A stretch of DNA of 64,000 bases from Trueperella pecoris (lineage in GTDB: Bacteria; Actinomycetota; Actinomycetes; Actinomycetales; Actinomycetaceae): positions 62,001 through 126,000 of the forward strand of contig NZ_CP053291.1 in assembly GCF_014926385.1 (NCBI RefSeq), read 5' to 3'. This document shows, one piece after another, positions 36,946 through 45,763 of the stretch. Position numbers and translations under genes: made by a program. The notes beneath the pieces are model-generated. The model was given only the letters and a program-made list of their open reading frames with translations, had not been told where the DNA came from and made no database searches. Position 1 is the first letter of the stretch. Every line of letters begins with the position of its first letter.

Positions 36946-37188
36946 TTAATCTACTGGCCAGAAAATAGTGGATAGCACTCTCAAAAGGATCAGTGCAACT
37001 ATCATTGAGGCTATGGATGCGCCAACTATGCCAAGCCGACTTGGCCATTTTACCTCAGGATTTTTGCGTAGCTCATCTTGGCAGATATATAGTGCGGCGA
37101 TCTGAGGAACAATCAGGGCGAAGAAGGGAATGCTGAGAAGCCCAACAATCATCCCTGTCCAATACATTCGTTTTGGCTCATTACCCAC
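36946..37188 (-). CDS. Small membrane protein with two helices
   Basis: 80 residues from GTG 37188, with GAGGTGA 5-6 nt upstream. Two hydrophobic helices (MIVGLLSIPFFALIVPQIAALYI and LGIVGASIASMIVALILLRVL) are joined by a short polar loop (CQDELRKNPEVKWPSR). No family is recognised. It begins 4 nt after the stop of the secreted-protein gene, so the two form an operon. AT-rich composition and the position just after tRNA-Thr suggest accessory DNA. Confidence 0.65.
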   Translation of the reverse strand: MGNEPKRMYWTGMIVGLLSIPFFALIVPQIAALYICQDELRKNPEVKWPSRLGIVGASIASMIVALILLRVLSTIFWPVD

Positions 37189-37192
37189 AATT

Positions 37193-37768
37193 TCACCTCA
37201 CGATGTTGCGGCACTGCTCGCCACGGAAGATTCCTCCGACAAAGAGCCTGGCGCATTGATACCCTGGCCTCACATGCCGTGGGACATTTAGTTCTCGGGT
37301 GGCACTTAGGCGCCAAGCGCAACTATTTTCCGTGGCGCCCCTGTCTGTGCCCCAAATCGTACCGTCAAGACCCCTGTTTTGGAAGTCGATTCTGTAGTTG
37401 CATATGTTGGCGGAGGCAAGAAGTAGGTACCGTGCAGCCTCTTGTCTGATGTAAGTTGACCCGCCTTGGATGTCATGTGCGAGCGTTCCTCTCGGGATGG
37501 TTGGTGACAGCCCCTTGAACCCGAAAGTAAAACCCCCTATCGTTTGGTGTCCCCACGCAGACCGCAAAGAGGCTTGGGGTGAAGGAGGGGCATAGTCATA
37601 TCGGGTTGGATCGTAACCTTGAATGTGCCCTCCTTCGATGTACGTTTCAGAGGCATCGGAAACACCATCAGGTGCGGAGGCCGTGGGGGTCGAGGGCGTG
37701 GTTAACGTTGAGAGTACTAACGGTCCAGCGCTAGCAATGGCTGCGAAAGTGTGCATTTGCGATTTCAT
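37193..37768 (-). CDS. Putative secreted protein
   Basis: 191 residues from ATG 37768; a GTG at 37801 would add 11. The N-terminus MKSQMHTFAAIASAGPLVLSTL resembles an export signal, followed by a Thr/Ser/Pro stretch and a region rich in Tyr, Gly and aromatic residues with several Cys (NICNYRIDFQ, ENSCAWRLS, YQCARLF, EQCRNIV). The Cys pattern suggests extracellular disulfides. No family is recognised. There is no convincing ribosome-binding site for either start. It is paired with the small membrane protein downstream. Confidence 0.5.
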   Translation of the reverse strand: MKSQMHTFAAIASAGPLVLSTLTTPSTPTASAPDGVSDASETYIEGGHIQGYDPTRYDYAPPSPQASLRSAWGHQTIGGFTFGFKGLSPTIPRGTLAHDIQGGSTYIRQEAARYLLLASANICNYRIDFQNRGLDGTIWGTDRGATENSCAWRLSATRELNVPRHVRPGYQCARLFVGGIFRGEQCRNIVR

Positions 37769-38183
37769 TTCTAAAGGGGGTGTATGCGAATAATAGCACA
37801 CAGGCGCTTTTATGTGAAGCGTATCTCACTTGATGTGTGCGGGGGGCGGAATTTGCGACTCAAGACCCGTTCATCCGGAATCGCTTTCGGGAAGGCTACG
37901 TCTTCACTGAAGCGTGTCAGGTTTTGTTCCGTTGGAGTGGGCGGGAAAAGCTGGGAAGCCGCACGAAACTTGATGGGTGTCATCCAATTACAAAGCAGTT
38001 GTGTGATCCGGCTGTCCGAATCTATGTGGTTGCGCAGGTTGATATTTTCATCCAAATCTTTCCGTGTGGCCCCATGCCTGCTCGACGTGCCGCACTTGCG
38101 AGCACTGGGTTCGCCGTCGCGTGCTTGCTTGGGCCATCTCTTGCCTTTCATCGTAATGTCGCGCTCGGCCAGGTCCCGGCCCC

Positions 38184-38307
38184 GTAGCTCGAAGTTGCCG
38201 CGGTAGCGCGAAGGGGTGCGTCGGGGGGAGCTTGAAGTTGCCGCGGTAGCGCGAAGGCGGTACTTAAGAGGCCTCCCCGTAGCTCGAAATTGCCGCGGTA
38301 GCGCGTA
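38184..38307. repeat. Three dispersed copies of a roughly 29-bp repeat plus an inverted fragment
   Basis: A unit containing GAAGTTGCCGCGGTAGCGCG occurs at 38184-38214, 38229-38257 and 38279-38307, with spacings of about 45 and 50 bp. Copies 1 and 2 are nearly identical; copy 3 changes at its end. An inverted fragment (TTTTCGAGCTACGCGG) follows at about 38358-38373. The spacers are short and unequal, so it is not a CRISPR. Confidence 0.75.
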
Positions 38308-38696
38308 ATTTCTCAAGGCTGACGGAAACAAGCCGAAAGCGGATGCTCCCTCGACGTTTTCGAGCTACGCGGACGGTTTGGAGCTTCCGGGGCAGGCTAA
38401 CTGTAGCCTGCGGCGGAGTTTCCGGGATGTGGTGTGCCCGGTTTGAGGGTTTGGCGAATCGCGGCATGCGCGGCGAATCCCGGATACGCCCGCCAGTGCT
38501 AGGTCGAGATGCGCATGGCGTTGCCCCGGTCACCATTGGCCTGCAACGGATGTGCTGGTCGTCTGAGCTCGCGAACGCCGTCGCTGCCCGCGGCACTGCA
38601 CGACGTCGCCGCCATTGCGCGATAGAATTTCGGTGAAAACCTTCCGGGGGCTAAACCGGTTTTGTTAGGCTGAGGTTGGCCATGCGCGCACCCCGC

Positions 38697-38769
38697 GCGG
38701 GTGCGACGCCTGCCCGCCCAAGCGGGTGCGATGCCCGCACGCCCACGCGGGCACAACGCCCTAACCCAC
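38697..38769. repeat. Tandem repeat of about 25 bp, three copies
   Basis: Units starting GCGGGTGCGA/GCGGGCACAA at 38697, 38722 and 38747 (25, 25 and 23 bp), with a partial fourth GCGGG at 38770. GC-rich and non-coding. Confidence 0.75.
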
Positions 38770-38886
38770 GCGGGCCCGGCTCGCTATCGACACCGGCAAG
38801 GGGAAAGCCCCGGCCTCGCGGACACCAGGCCCGCGGCGGACACCAGGCCTACAATACGTAATACGCAATAGATGTAAGGACGCATC

Positions 38887-40233
38887 ATGATCGTGACCGA
38901 CCAGCTTCAATCGTGGCTCGACTCCGAGTTTGCAGCGCTCGTTGACTTTGCGCGGCGCTCGCGCACGCAATACGGCTTTTCCACGCTGGATGCTGCCGGC
39001 AACGCCGATGAGGCCGCGGGTCTCCAGCTGTGGATCAATTGCCGTATGACTCACGTCTTCTGCCTCGCCACGCTCCGCGGCGACGAGTCCGCTCGCGACT
39101 TCGCAACACACGGCATCGCGGCCTTGCGTGAGAATTTCTACGACGCCGTTTACGGCGGGTTCTTCACGAATCTCGACTATGCGACGGGCGCGCCGGTGAC
39201 CGAAGTAGACGCGCGCAAGGCTGCCTATGCCCACGCTTTTGTGCTTCTCGCGTCGAGCTCGGGTATGCAGGCCGGGATTCTGGGGGCGCGCGAGCTGTAC
39301 GAGCTGGCCCTCGATGCGCACGAGTCGCATTTTTGGGAGTGCGAGTTTGGCCTGGTCTGCGAGTCTTTCGACCGGGGATTTACTCAGAGCGAGGACTATC
39401 GGGGTGCAAACGCAAACATGCACACGCTTGAGGCATCGCTGGCCGCATGGGACGCCACCGCCGATCCGCGTTGGTTGGAGAAGGCTGGCTCGATCCTTGC
39501 TTTTGTGCTCGGCGAGGCGGAGAAGATTGGTTGGCGGATCCCTGAGCATTTTGACGCCAACTGGCATCTGCTTCCCGATTTTAACAAGGATCGTCCCGCC
39601 GATCCGTTCCGCCCCTTCGGCCTTACCCCTGGTCACGGCATCGAATGGGCGCGCCTTGCGATGCACTATTGGGCTGCGAAGGCCCGACTTGGTGGTCTGA
39701 GTGACGCTTCCAATGGTACTGATGCCGACGACGCCCCCGCAGGCGCCACCAACGACGCCGAAGTGCCCGCCGCCCCCGCAGACGTCGCCCGCGAAGACTC
39801 CGATCTTGACCGTCTTCCTTCGCAGGCGCGCGCACTCTTCTTGCAGGCGATCGCCGACGGGTGGTTTGCCGACGGCGAGCCCGGCATCGTCTACACCACG
39901 GATTTTGCTGGCACCCCTGTCGTCCACGAGCGCATGCATTGGACGGTGTGTGAGGCTCTGAGTGCGTCCGCCGCCTTCGCGACCTATGGGCAAGAGGTGG
40001 GCGAGGCTGACGTCGTCGCCGACATGGAGCGGTGGTTCGATACGTTCCTTGCGTTCGCCAAGGAGCACCTGATTGAGGCGCCGGGCCGTTGGATTCACGA
40101 GCTGGACCGGACGAATTCGCCGTCGGGCATCACGTGGCCGGGCAAGCCGGATGTCTATCACGCGGCGCAGTGCGTGCTCATGCCGAACCTTCCGCTGACG
40201 CCGACCTTCGCTGGCGCGCTCAAGTTGACCTAA
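38887..40233 (+). CDS. AGE-family sugar isomerase/epimerase (YihS or mannose-isomerase-like)
   Basis: 448 residues. N-acylglucosamine 2-epimerase superfamily, an (alpha/alpha)6 barrel. Motifs: YDAVYGGFF, EVDARKAAYAHAFVLLA, RGANANMHTLEA with the catalytic-region His, TPGHGIEWARLAMHYW and HERMHWTVCEA. The RGANANMH and PGHxxEWARL pattern is closer to YihS-type aldose-ketose isomerases (mannose/fructose/glucose) than to true GlcNAc epimerases. A low-complexity Asp/Ala/Pro insert interrupts it at about residues 276-310. GTAAGGA precedes the ATG. With the alpha-mannosidase operon next door, a role in converting released mannose to fructose is likely (inference). Confidence 0.87.
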   Translation: MIVTDQLQSWLDSEFAALVDFARRSRTQYGFSTLDAAGNADEAAGLQLWINCRMTHVFCLATLRGDESARDFATHGIAALRENFYDAVYGGFFTNLDYATGAPVTEVDARKAAYAHAFVLLASSSGMQAGILGARELYELALDAHESHFWECEFGLVCESFDRGFTQSEDYRGANANMHTLEASLAAWDATADPRWLEKAGSILAFVLGEAEKIGWRIPEHFDANWHLLPDFNKDRPADPFRPFGLTPGHGIEWARLAMHYWAAKARLGGLSDASNGTDADDAPAGATNDAEVPAAPADVAREDSDLDRLPSQARALFLQAIADGWFADGEPGIVYTTDFAGTPVVHERMHWTVCEALSASAAFATYGQEVGEADVVADMERWFDTFLAFAKEHLIEAPGRWIHELDRTNSPSGITWPGKPDVYHAAQCVLMPNLPLTPTFAGALKLT

Positions 40234-40248
40234 AGCCGTGCGAGCGCC

Positions 40249-40342
40249 GCGAAACCCTGTGTGGCGCTCAGTGGCGGCCGAGGCGGCCTGAAAACGGGCT
40301 GCCGCGACACAGGAGTACAGCGAAACCCTGTGCGGCGCTCAG
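40249..40342. repeat. Two 23-bp direct repeats, 71-bp period
   Basis: GCGAAACCCTGTGTGGCGCT plus CAG at 40249-40271 recurs at 40320-40342 with one mismatch. It lies between the convergent isomerase and LacI genes, in non-coding DNA. Confidence 0.7.
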
Positions 40343-40373
40343 CCCCTGGAATCGCACCGCAACGCCGCTGGGG

Positions 40374-41381
40374 CTAGCGCAAGCCTGCCGTCGATTCTCG
40401 GCTGAGCAGCGGCGCCGGTTCGAGTTCGAGAGAGGGGGCGGATTCGCCGCCGAGGGCGCGGATGAGGAGCTCGGCGGATACCCGGCCAAGTTCGGCGGGT
40501 TCGCGGTTGACGACCGTGATCGCCGGGGTAACGATGCGGCACAGGGGCGAGTCTTCGCAGGAACAGATCAGTACGTCGCGGCCAATTTCCTTGCCGGCGG
40601 CGCGAAGGGCGTTGAAACCGCCGAGGGCGAGGATTTCGTTGTCGAAAATGATGCCGTCGGGGGTGGTGTCGCTGTTGAGGAGCTGCCGGATCGCCGCGTG
40701 ACCGGATTCTTCGGTGGCGTCCTCGCCGGAGGCGAGCAGGGCGGTGATGGCGTGGTCGGCGGCGAATTCTTTCAGCGCCTCGATTCGCTCCTGGGTGTGG
40801 ACGAGGTTCGCGATGCCGGTGACGTAGCCGATCGTGCGGGCGCCGCGTTCGTATAGGTGCCCGGCGAGTGTGGTGATGATGGAGCGTTCGTCGGCGACGA
40901 CGGACGCGAAGCCTTCCACGCTCTTTCCGACGACGACGGCCGGCATCTGCAGCTCTCGCAGGGCGGCGATGCGCGGGTCGTCGACGCGCGGGTCCACGAC
41001 GACGACGCCGTCCACCCGGCCTTGGGCGCACCATGTGCGGTAGGTGGCGATTTCGGCGTCGGCGTGGGGGCCGGTGTGGAAGACGAGGTCTAGGTCCTGT
41101 TCGGTGAGGGCGTTTTGGAGGCCGACGATGAAGTTAAAGAAGAAGCGTTCGGTGTTGTAGGAGTCGGGCTTGCGGGCGATGAAGAGGCCGACGGCGTCGG
41201 ACTTCGATCGTGAGAGTGACTGTGCGCGCGAATTGGGTGCCCAATCGGATCGCTCAGCAATGGCGAGGATGCGCTCGCGCGTTGCAGGTGAGATCCCCGG
41301 GCGGCCGTTGAGTGCGAAAGAGACGGCTGTGGGGGACACGCCGGCTTCTCTGGCGATATCGCGAATGGTCTTCCTCGCCAC
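40374..41381 (-). CDS. LacI-family transcriptional repressor
   Basis: 335 residues. N-terminal helix-turn-helix (TIRDIAREAGVSPTAVSFALNGRPG, residues 5-29) with hinge, then a periplasmic-binding-protein-like sensor domain. It is divergent from the alpha-mannosidase operon. A perfect-type LacI operator lies between the two genes inside the operon promoter, so it very probably represses that operon and is released by a sugar from glycan breakdown. GTG/ATG choice: ATG 41381 gives the normal LacI start (MARKTIRDIA), with AAGGAG upstream. Confidence 0.94.
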   Translation of the reverse strand: MARKTIRDIAREAGVSPTAVSFALNGRPGISPATRERILAIAERSDWAPNSRAQSLSRSKSDAVGLFIARKPDSYNTERFFFNFIVGLQNALTEQDLDLVFHTGPHADAEIATYRTWCAQGRVDGVVVVDPRVDDPRIAALRELQMPAVVVGKSVEGFASVVADERSIITTLAGHLYERGARTIGYVTGIANLVHTQERIEALKEFAADHAITALLASGEDATEESGHAAIRQLLNSDTTPDGIIFDNEILALGGFNALRAAGKEIGRDVLICSCEDSPLCRIVTPAITVVNREPAELGRVSAELLIRALGGESAPSLELEPAPLLSRESTAGLR

Positions 41382-41467
41382 CGCTACTCCTTTTCGTGTT
41401 GTGACACCACATTCGTCCTCGTTATGGGGCCATTTCGAATTCTAATGTAACTCATCGGACAAAAAGC

Positions 41468-41496
41468 TTGCACTAAATCGGTTTAGTTATTAGGGT
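41468..41496 (+). promoter_or_regulatory. Promoter of the mannosidase operon with embedded LacI operator
   Basis: -35 TTGCAC (41468-41473), a 17-bp spacer, then -10 TAGGGT (41491-41496). ACTAAATCGGTTTAGT (41472-41487), a dyad with the central CG typical of LacI-family sites, fills the spacer, so bound repressor would exclude RNA polymerase. Confidence 0.8.
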
Positions 41497-41539
41497 GAGA
41501 TGTACGAGAACAACGAAGCTCTCGGCAGAAAGGCCTCCG

Positions 41540-44500
41540 ATGGACAATTCGCTCCTCCTCAAGCGCATTAATCGTACGCTTAGCGAGCGCATCATGCGCG
41601 CCCAATTTTCTGTCGCTTCTCCGCTCCAGCTCACCATGTGGCGTGTGCCGGACGAAGAAGGTGGCGTCGTAGGAGAGCCCGTAGCTCCGGGAGAAGACGC
41701 GCAATTCCAGCCCATCTCCGCCGGGCAGCCGTGGGGCAAGCCGTGGCAGACGGTCTGGTTTGATGTGCGAGGAACGATTCCCACGGATGTTCCGGACGGT
41801 GATACGGTCGAGGCCCGCATCAACCTCGGCTTCCCGGATCACTCGGTGGGCTTCCTCGCCGAGGGGCTCGTGCGCGGGGAGGACGGGGTTGCGATCAAGG
41901 CCATCAACCCGCGCAACCAGTGGATCCCGCTCCCGCAGGAACCTGGCGCCACCTTCCACCTCACCATTGAGGCCGCCGCCAACCCCCTTCTGCTTGATGT
42001 GCTGCCCTTCCAGGAAACGCTCGATGGCGATAAGCTCACGGCCTCACGCGAGGATATGTACGTGCTTGAGCAGGCCGACGTCGTGGTACGCCACACGGAG
42101 GTCGCCGAACTGATCCTCGACATCCAGGTGCTCACCGAGATGATCGAGGCTAAGGGCGAGCCTTTTGGGCATGACGATCTCGAGGTCCTGTACGCCCTCA
42201 ACGACGCGCTCGACCAGCTCGATTTGCACAACATCCCCGGCACGGCCGCCGCGGCCCGCGACGTCCTCAAGCCCATCATGGAGCGCCCAGCACTTCCCGG
42301 AGCGCACCGCCTCTCGGCCGTCGGGCACGCGCACATCGACTCCGCCTGGCTGTGGCCAATCCGAGAAACCAAGCGCAAGGTCAACCGCACGCTCGCCAAC
42401 GTCTGCCGCCTCATTGAGGACGGCACCGGGCTGGTCTTTGCCCTCCCCGCCGCGCAGCATGTTGCCTGGTTGGCCGAGGAGGACCCGGAGCTTTTTGAGC
42501 GCGTCAAGAAGCACGTGGCGGAGGGCTCGATCGTCCCTGTGGGTGCGATGTGGGTGGAGCCGGACGCCGTCTTGCCCGGCGGCGAGGCGCTGGCCCGCCA
42601 GATCGTGGAGGGAGCGTCCTTCTTCGAGGAGGCCTTCGGTATCGAGTGCAAGGAAATCTGGCTGCCGGATTCCTTCGGATACTCGGCCGCGATCCCGCAA
42701 CTCGCCCGCGAGGCCGGCATCACCCGCTTCCTGACCCAGAAGATCTCCTGGAACCAGACCAACGTCTTCCCGCACCACACCCTGCTGTGGGAGGGGCTGG
42801 ACGGCTCGCGCATCTTCACCCACTTCCCGCCGGCCGACACGTACGGCTCGGAGGTCACTGGCGCCCAGGTCGCCCACGCCGTGAACAATTTCAAGGACAA
42901 GGGCCGCACGAACGTTTCCCTTCTTCCGTTCGGCTACGGCGACGGCGGAGGCGGGCCCACCCGCGACATGATGGCGCGCATCCAGCGCATGTCTGACCTG
43001 CGTGGGGCCCCGCGCGTCGTGGCCGAATCCCCGCACGCCTTCTTCGATCGCGCGGAGGCGGACCTGCCCGATCCCGCGGTGTGGGTGGGCGAACTCTACC
43101 TCGAGCTTCACCGTGGCACTTTCACCTCGCAGATCGCTGCCAAGCAGGGCAACCGCCGCTCCGAGGCGCTACTGCGGGAAACCGAGCTGTGGTGCACGCT
43201 GGCTGCCCTCGCCGGAGCGGACTACCCGTACGACGAATTGCGCAAGGTGTGGCACAACGTGTTGCTTTGCCAGTTCCATGACATTCTTCCCGGCACGTCC
43301 GTGGCGTGGGTCTACCGTGAGGTGGCCGCGATCTATGCAGACGTACGTGCCACCTGCGAACGCCTCATCGAAGGCGCACTGACGTTATTGGCCACGGGTC
43401 GCCCTGCCGCTGCCTCATTCGCAAACGCCACGTCTTTCTCCTCTTCGGGCGTGGCGCCTTTCGAGGCGGCGGCAGGTGCGGAATCATCCGAGCCGGCACG
43501 TGTGCAGGGATCGCGGATCTCGAACGGGGTGCTTACCCTCGAGTTCAACGACGACGGCACGTGCGCCCAGATCTCCGACGCCACCCGCACCTACATCCCC
43601 GCAGGTCAGCGGGCGGGCGTGTTCTCGATTTTCCAGGACTTCCCGAATATGTGGGATGCCTGGGACATCGATTCTTTTTACAAGGGAACCCGCGAGGACC
43701 TGGAGCTGGTGAGCGACGGCGTCGGGGTCGAGGGTGAGACGGCCTACGCCCGCGCACACGCCACCTTCGGTGCTTCGAGCATGAACATCGAGTGGACGCT
43801 CGCGCCCGGCAGGCCCTACGTCGATGTCAAGGCCGAGGTCGACTGGCACGAGCACGAAAAGCTACTCAAGCTCAGTTTCCCCGTGGACATCCACACGGAT
43901 CACGCCCAGTACGAGACCCAGATGGGCTACATTTCGCGGCCGACCCACACCAACACCTCCTGGGAGGAAGCCAAGTTTGAGGTCAGCGCCCACCGCTGGG
44001 TTCGCCTAGCCAACGCCGGTGCGGCGTGGTCCATCGCCAACGACGCCACCTACGGCTGGGACATCACCCGCCACGGGGCTGGGCGCCGCGGCACTTGGAG
44101 CGACGTGCGCGCCACTCTCGTCAAGTCTGCCATCTACCCCGACCCGAACCAGGATCAGGGTCGCTTTACCTGGACTTTCCGCATCCATCCCGGCGCACAG
44201 GTGCTCGACGCCGTCGCGGACGGCCAGCAGCTCAACCTTCCGTTGCGTCCGGCTCCCGCCACCATCGGCGCACCGTTCGCGTGCACCGGCGCCGTCATCG
44301 AGTCCGTCTCCATGGCCCCTGATCGCTCGGGCGACGTCGTCCTCCGCCTCTACGAGGCGACTGGCGCTCCGTCCACCGTCACCCTGACCTGGCCCGACGT
44401 AAGCGTGAGTGCCACCGACCTTCGCTACCGTCCCTCATCCGAGGCGCCGGCCGTCACCACCGTCGGCGACGATCATACCCTTGACCTTGCGCCGTTCCAG

Positions 44501-44557
44501 ATAGCGACGTTGCGCGTTCGCCCCCGCACTGCACCCACCGCAAAGGAGACCCGATGA
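41540..44557 (+). CDS. GH38 alpha-mannosidase
   Basis: 1005 residues, no signal peptide, so cytoplasmic. Removes terminal alpha-mannose. The GH38 zinc-site motif GHAHIDSAWLWP is at 262-273 (His263, His265 and Asp267). The nucleophile Asp377 is in EIWLPDSFGYSAAIPQL. The helical middle domain (ETELWCTLAAL) and C-terminal beta-domains follow in normal order. ATG 41540 has AAAGG upstream. First gene of a six-gene operon; its stop overlaps the next start by 4 nt (ATGA). Uptake of mannosylated glycans by the ABC genes downstream would feed it. Confidence 0.95.
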   Translation: MDNSLLLKRINRTLSERIMRAQFSVASPLQLTMWRVPDEEGGVVGEPVAPGEDAQFQPISAGQPWGKPWQTVWFDVRGTIPTDVPDGDTVEARINLGFPDHSVGFLAEGLVRGEDGVAIKAINPRNQWIPLPQEPGATFHLTIEAAANPLLLDVLPFQETLDGDKLTASREDMYVLEQADVVVRHTEVAELILDIQVLTEMIEAKGEPFGHDDLEVLYALNDALDQLDLHNIPGTAAAARDVLKPIMERPALPGAHRLSAVGHAHIDSAWLWPIRETKRKVNRTLANVCRLIEDGTGLVFALPAAQHVAWLAEEDPELFERVKKHVAEGSIVPVGAMWVEPDAVLPGGEALARQIVEGASFFEEAFGIECKEIWLPDSFGYSAAIPQLAREAGITRFLTQKISWNQTNVFPHHTLLWEGLDGSRIFTHFPPADTYGSEVTGAQVAHAVNNFKDKGRTNVSLLPFGYGDGGGGPTRDMMARIQRMSDLRGAPRVVAESPHAFFDRAEADLPDPAVWVGELYLELHRGTFTSQIAAKQGNRRSEALLRETELWCTLAALAGADYPYDELRKVWHNVLLCQFHDILPGTSVAWVYREVAAIYADVRATCERLIEGALTLLATGRPAAASFANATSFSSSGVAPFEAAAGAESSEPARVQGSRISNGVLTLEFNDDGTCAQISDATRTYIPAGQRAGVFSIFQDFPNMWDAWDIDSFYKGTREDLELVSDGVGVEGETAYARAHATFGASSMNIEWTLAPGRPYVDVKAEVDWHEHEKLLKLSFPVDIHTDHAQYETQMGYISRPTHTNTSWEEAKFEVSAHRWVRLANAGAAWSIANDATYGWDITRHGAGRRGTWSDVRATLVKSAIYPDPNQDQGRFTWTFRIHPGAQVLDAVADGQQLNLPLRPAPATIGAPFACTGAVIESVSMAPDRSGDVVLRLYEATGAPSTVTLTWPDVSVSATDLRYRPSSEAPAVTTVGDDHTLDLAPFQIATLRVRPRTAPTAKETR

Positions 44558-45726
44558 AATTCGGCGTCAACTACACGCCCCGCGCGGGCTGGTTCCACTC
44601 GTGGCTCGACTTTGACCCGGCCGCGATTGCCTCCGACCTTGACGCGATCGCCTCCCTCGGCGTCGACCACCTGCGAATTTTTCCGCTGTGGCCCCTGTTG
44701 CAGCCCAACCGTAGCCTCATCCGCGAAGCTGGCCTTGACGACGTCGTCACCGTGGTCGAGCTGGCGGCAGAGCGTGGGATGAACACCTACGTCGACGTCC
44801 TGCAAGGCCACCTGTCATCCTTCGACTTCCTACCTGCCTGGGTCAGCACCTGGCACCGGCGAAACCTCTTCACCGATGCCGACGTTGTCTCCGGCGAACG
44901 CGCACTCGTGCACGCCATGGCCACCCGCCTTAGGGACGTCAGGGGAGCACGTGGGCTGAGCCTTGGCAACGAATTCATTCAGTTCGCCGCCGATCGTCAC
45001 CCCGACCAGCACCGGGCAAGCATCGACCAGATCGACGCCTGGCTCGAGGATCTGCTGGGAACCGCCCGAACCGTGTGGCCCGAAGGTACCCACGTCCACA
45101 CGCACGACGAAGACCTCTGGTTCGATAACACCCACCCCTTTACCCCGGCGGCGGCCGTCAATGCTGGTGACCTCACAACGGTCCATTCATGGGTTTTTGG
45201 GCGCGTTGGCCCGCGCCTGGGCGCAGGAGCACCCGAACTGGAGTGGTACTCGCGTTATCTGTGCGAATTAGCCGCAGGATGGTCCGCTGATCCCGATCGG
45301 GGCGTTTGGCTCCAAGAAATCGGTTCGCCATCTAACTATGTGGATCCAGCCGACGCAGCGGGATTCCTCACCGCCAACATCGACCGCCTCCTTGGCGCCG
45401 AAGGTGGCGGCACCGCCCCCAACCTCCAGGCCATCACCTGGTGGTGCTCACACGACGTATCTCGGAACCTCGTGGACTTCCCCGAGGTCGAATACACCCT
45501 TGGACTCTTCGATTCAGACGGTGATATCAAGCCGATCGGGAGCGCCTACAAGGAGGCAATCGAACGGTATTCGGACGCTGAACCCACCCGGATCGAAAGG
45601 CCGACGATGGCCATCACGCTCACCCCTGACGGGCGTGACCTCGCCGACGCTAGCCACGAGTTCTTCGACTCGTGGATGGCATCAACCCTCAATGGCGATG
45701 TGCCTCGCATCGTCGTCAACAACTAG
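44554..45726 (+). CDS. GH5-like glycoside hydrolase (cellulase/mannanase superfamily)
   Basis: 390 residues, no signal peptide. TIM-barrel hydrolase. The general acid/base Glu140 is in GLSLGNEFIQF at the end of strand 4, and the nucleophile Glu255 is in GVWLQEIGSP at strand 7, the clan GH-A pattern. KFGVNYTPRAGWFHSW at the N-terminus and the WWCSHDVS loop near the C-terminus fit substrate binding. Subfamily and substrate (beta-mannoside is most plausible next to a mannosidase) cannot be settled by reading. It overlaps the mannosidase stop by 4 nt. Confidence 0.82.
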   Translation: MKFGVNYTPRAGWFHSWLDFDPAAIASDLDAIASLGVDHLRIFPLWPLLQPNRSLIREAGLDDVVTVVELAAERGMNTYVDVLQGHLSSFDFLPAWVSTWHRRNLFTDADVVSGERALVHAMATRLRDVRGARGLSLGNEFIQFAADRHPDQHRASIDQIDAWLEDLLGTARTVWPEGTHVHTHDEDLWFDNTHPFTPAAAVNAGDLTTVHSWVFGRVGPRLGAGAPELEWYSRYLCELAAGWSADPDRGVWLQEIGSPSNYVDPADAAGFLTANIDRLLGAEGGGTAPNLQAITWWCSHDVSRNLVDFPEVEYTLGLFDSDGDIKPIGSAYKEAIERYSDAEPTRIERPTMAITLTPDGRDLADASHEFFDSWMASTLNGDVPRIVVNN

Positions 45727-45763
45727 CTTCCAACTGGGAAGCACTTCTTCGAAGGAGAAGAAA

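Larger units (their letters stand above)
37802..38886. other. Repeat-rich accessory region without a supported gene
   Basis: About 1.1 kb between the secreted-protein gene and the AGE-isomerase gene. Overlapping frames exist on both strands (37784-38206 plus; 37810-38331 minus), but they are basic and low in sequence variety. I accept none. It contains two repeat clusters listed separately, and GCGGACACCAGGCC twice near 38816-38850. A TACAAT -10 candidate for the downstream gene is at 38850-38855. Confidence 0.5.

Noticed and set aside
38184-38307. Possible CRISPR array
   Set aside because: Only three degenerate units, spacers of 14 and 21 bp, and no cas genes nearby.
37784-38331. Overlapping frames on both strands after the secreted-protein gene
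   Set aside because: Arg-rich translations through the repeat cluster; no start signals.
38761-40161. 466-residue minus-strand frame
   Set aside because: Antisense to the AGE isomerase, whose motifs are clear.
41839-43111. Two minus-strand frames of about 355 residues
   Set aside because: Antisense to the GH38 mannosidase.
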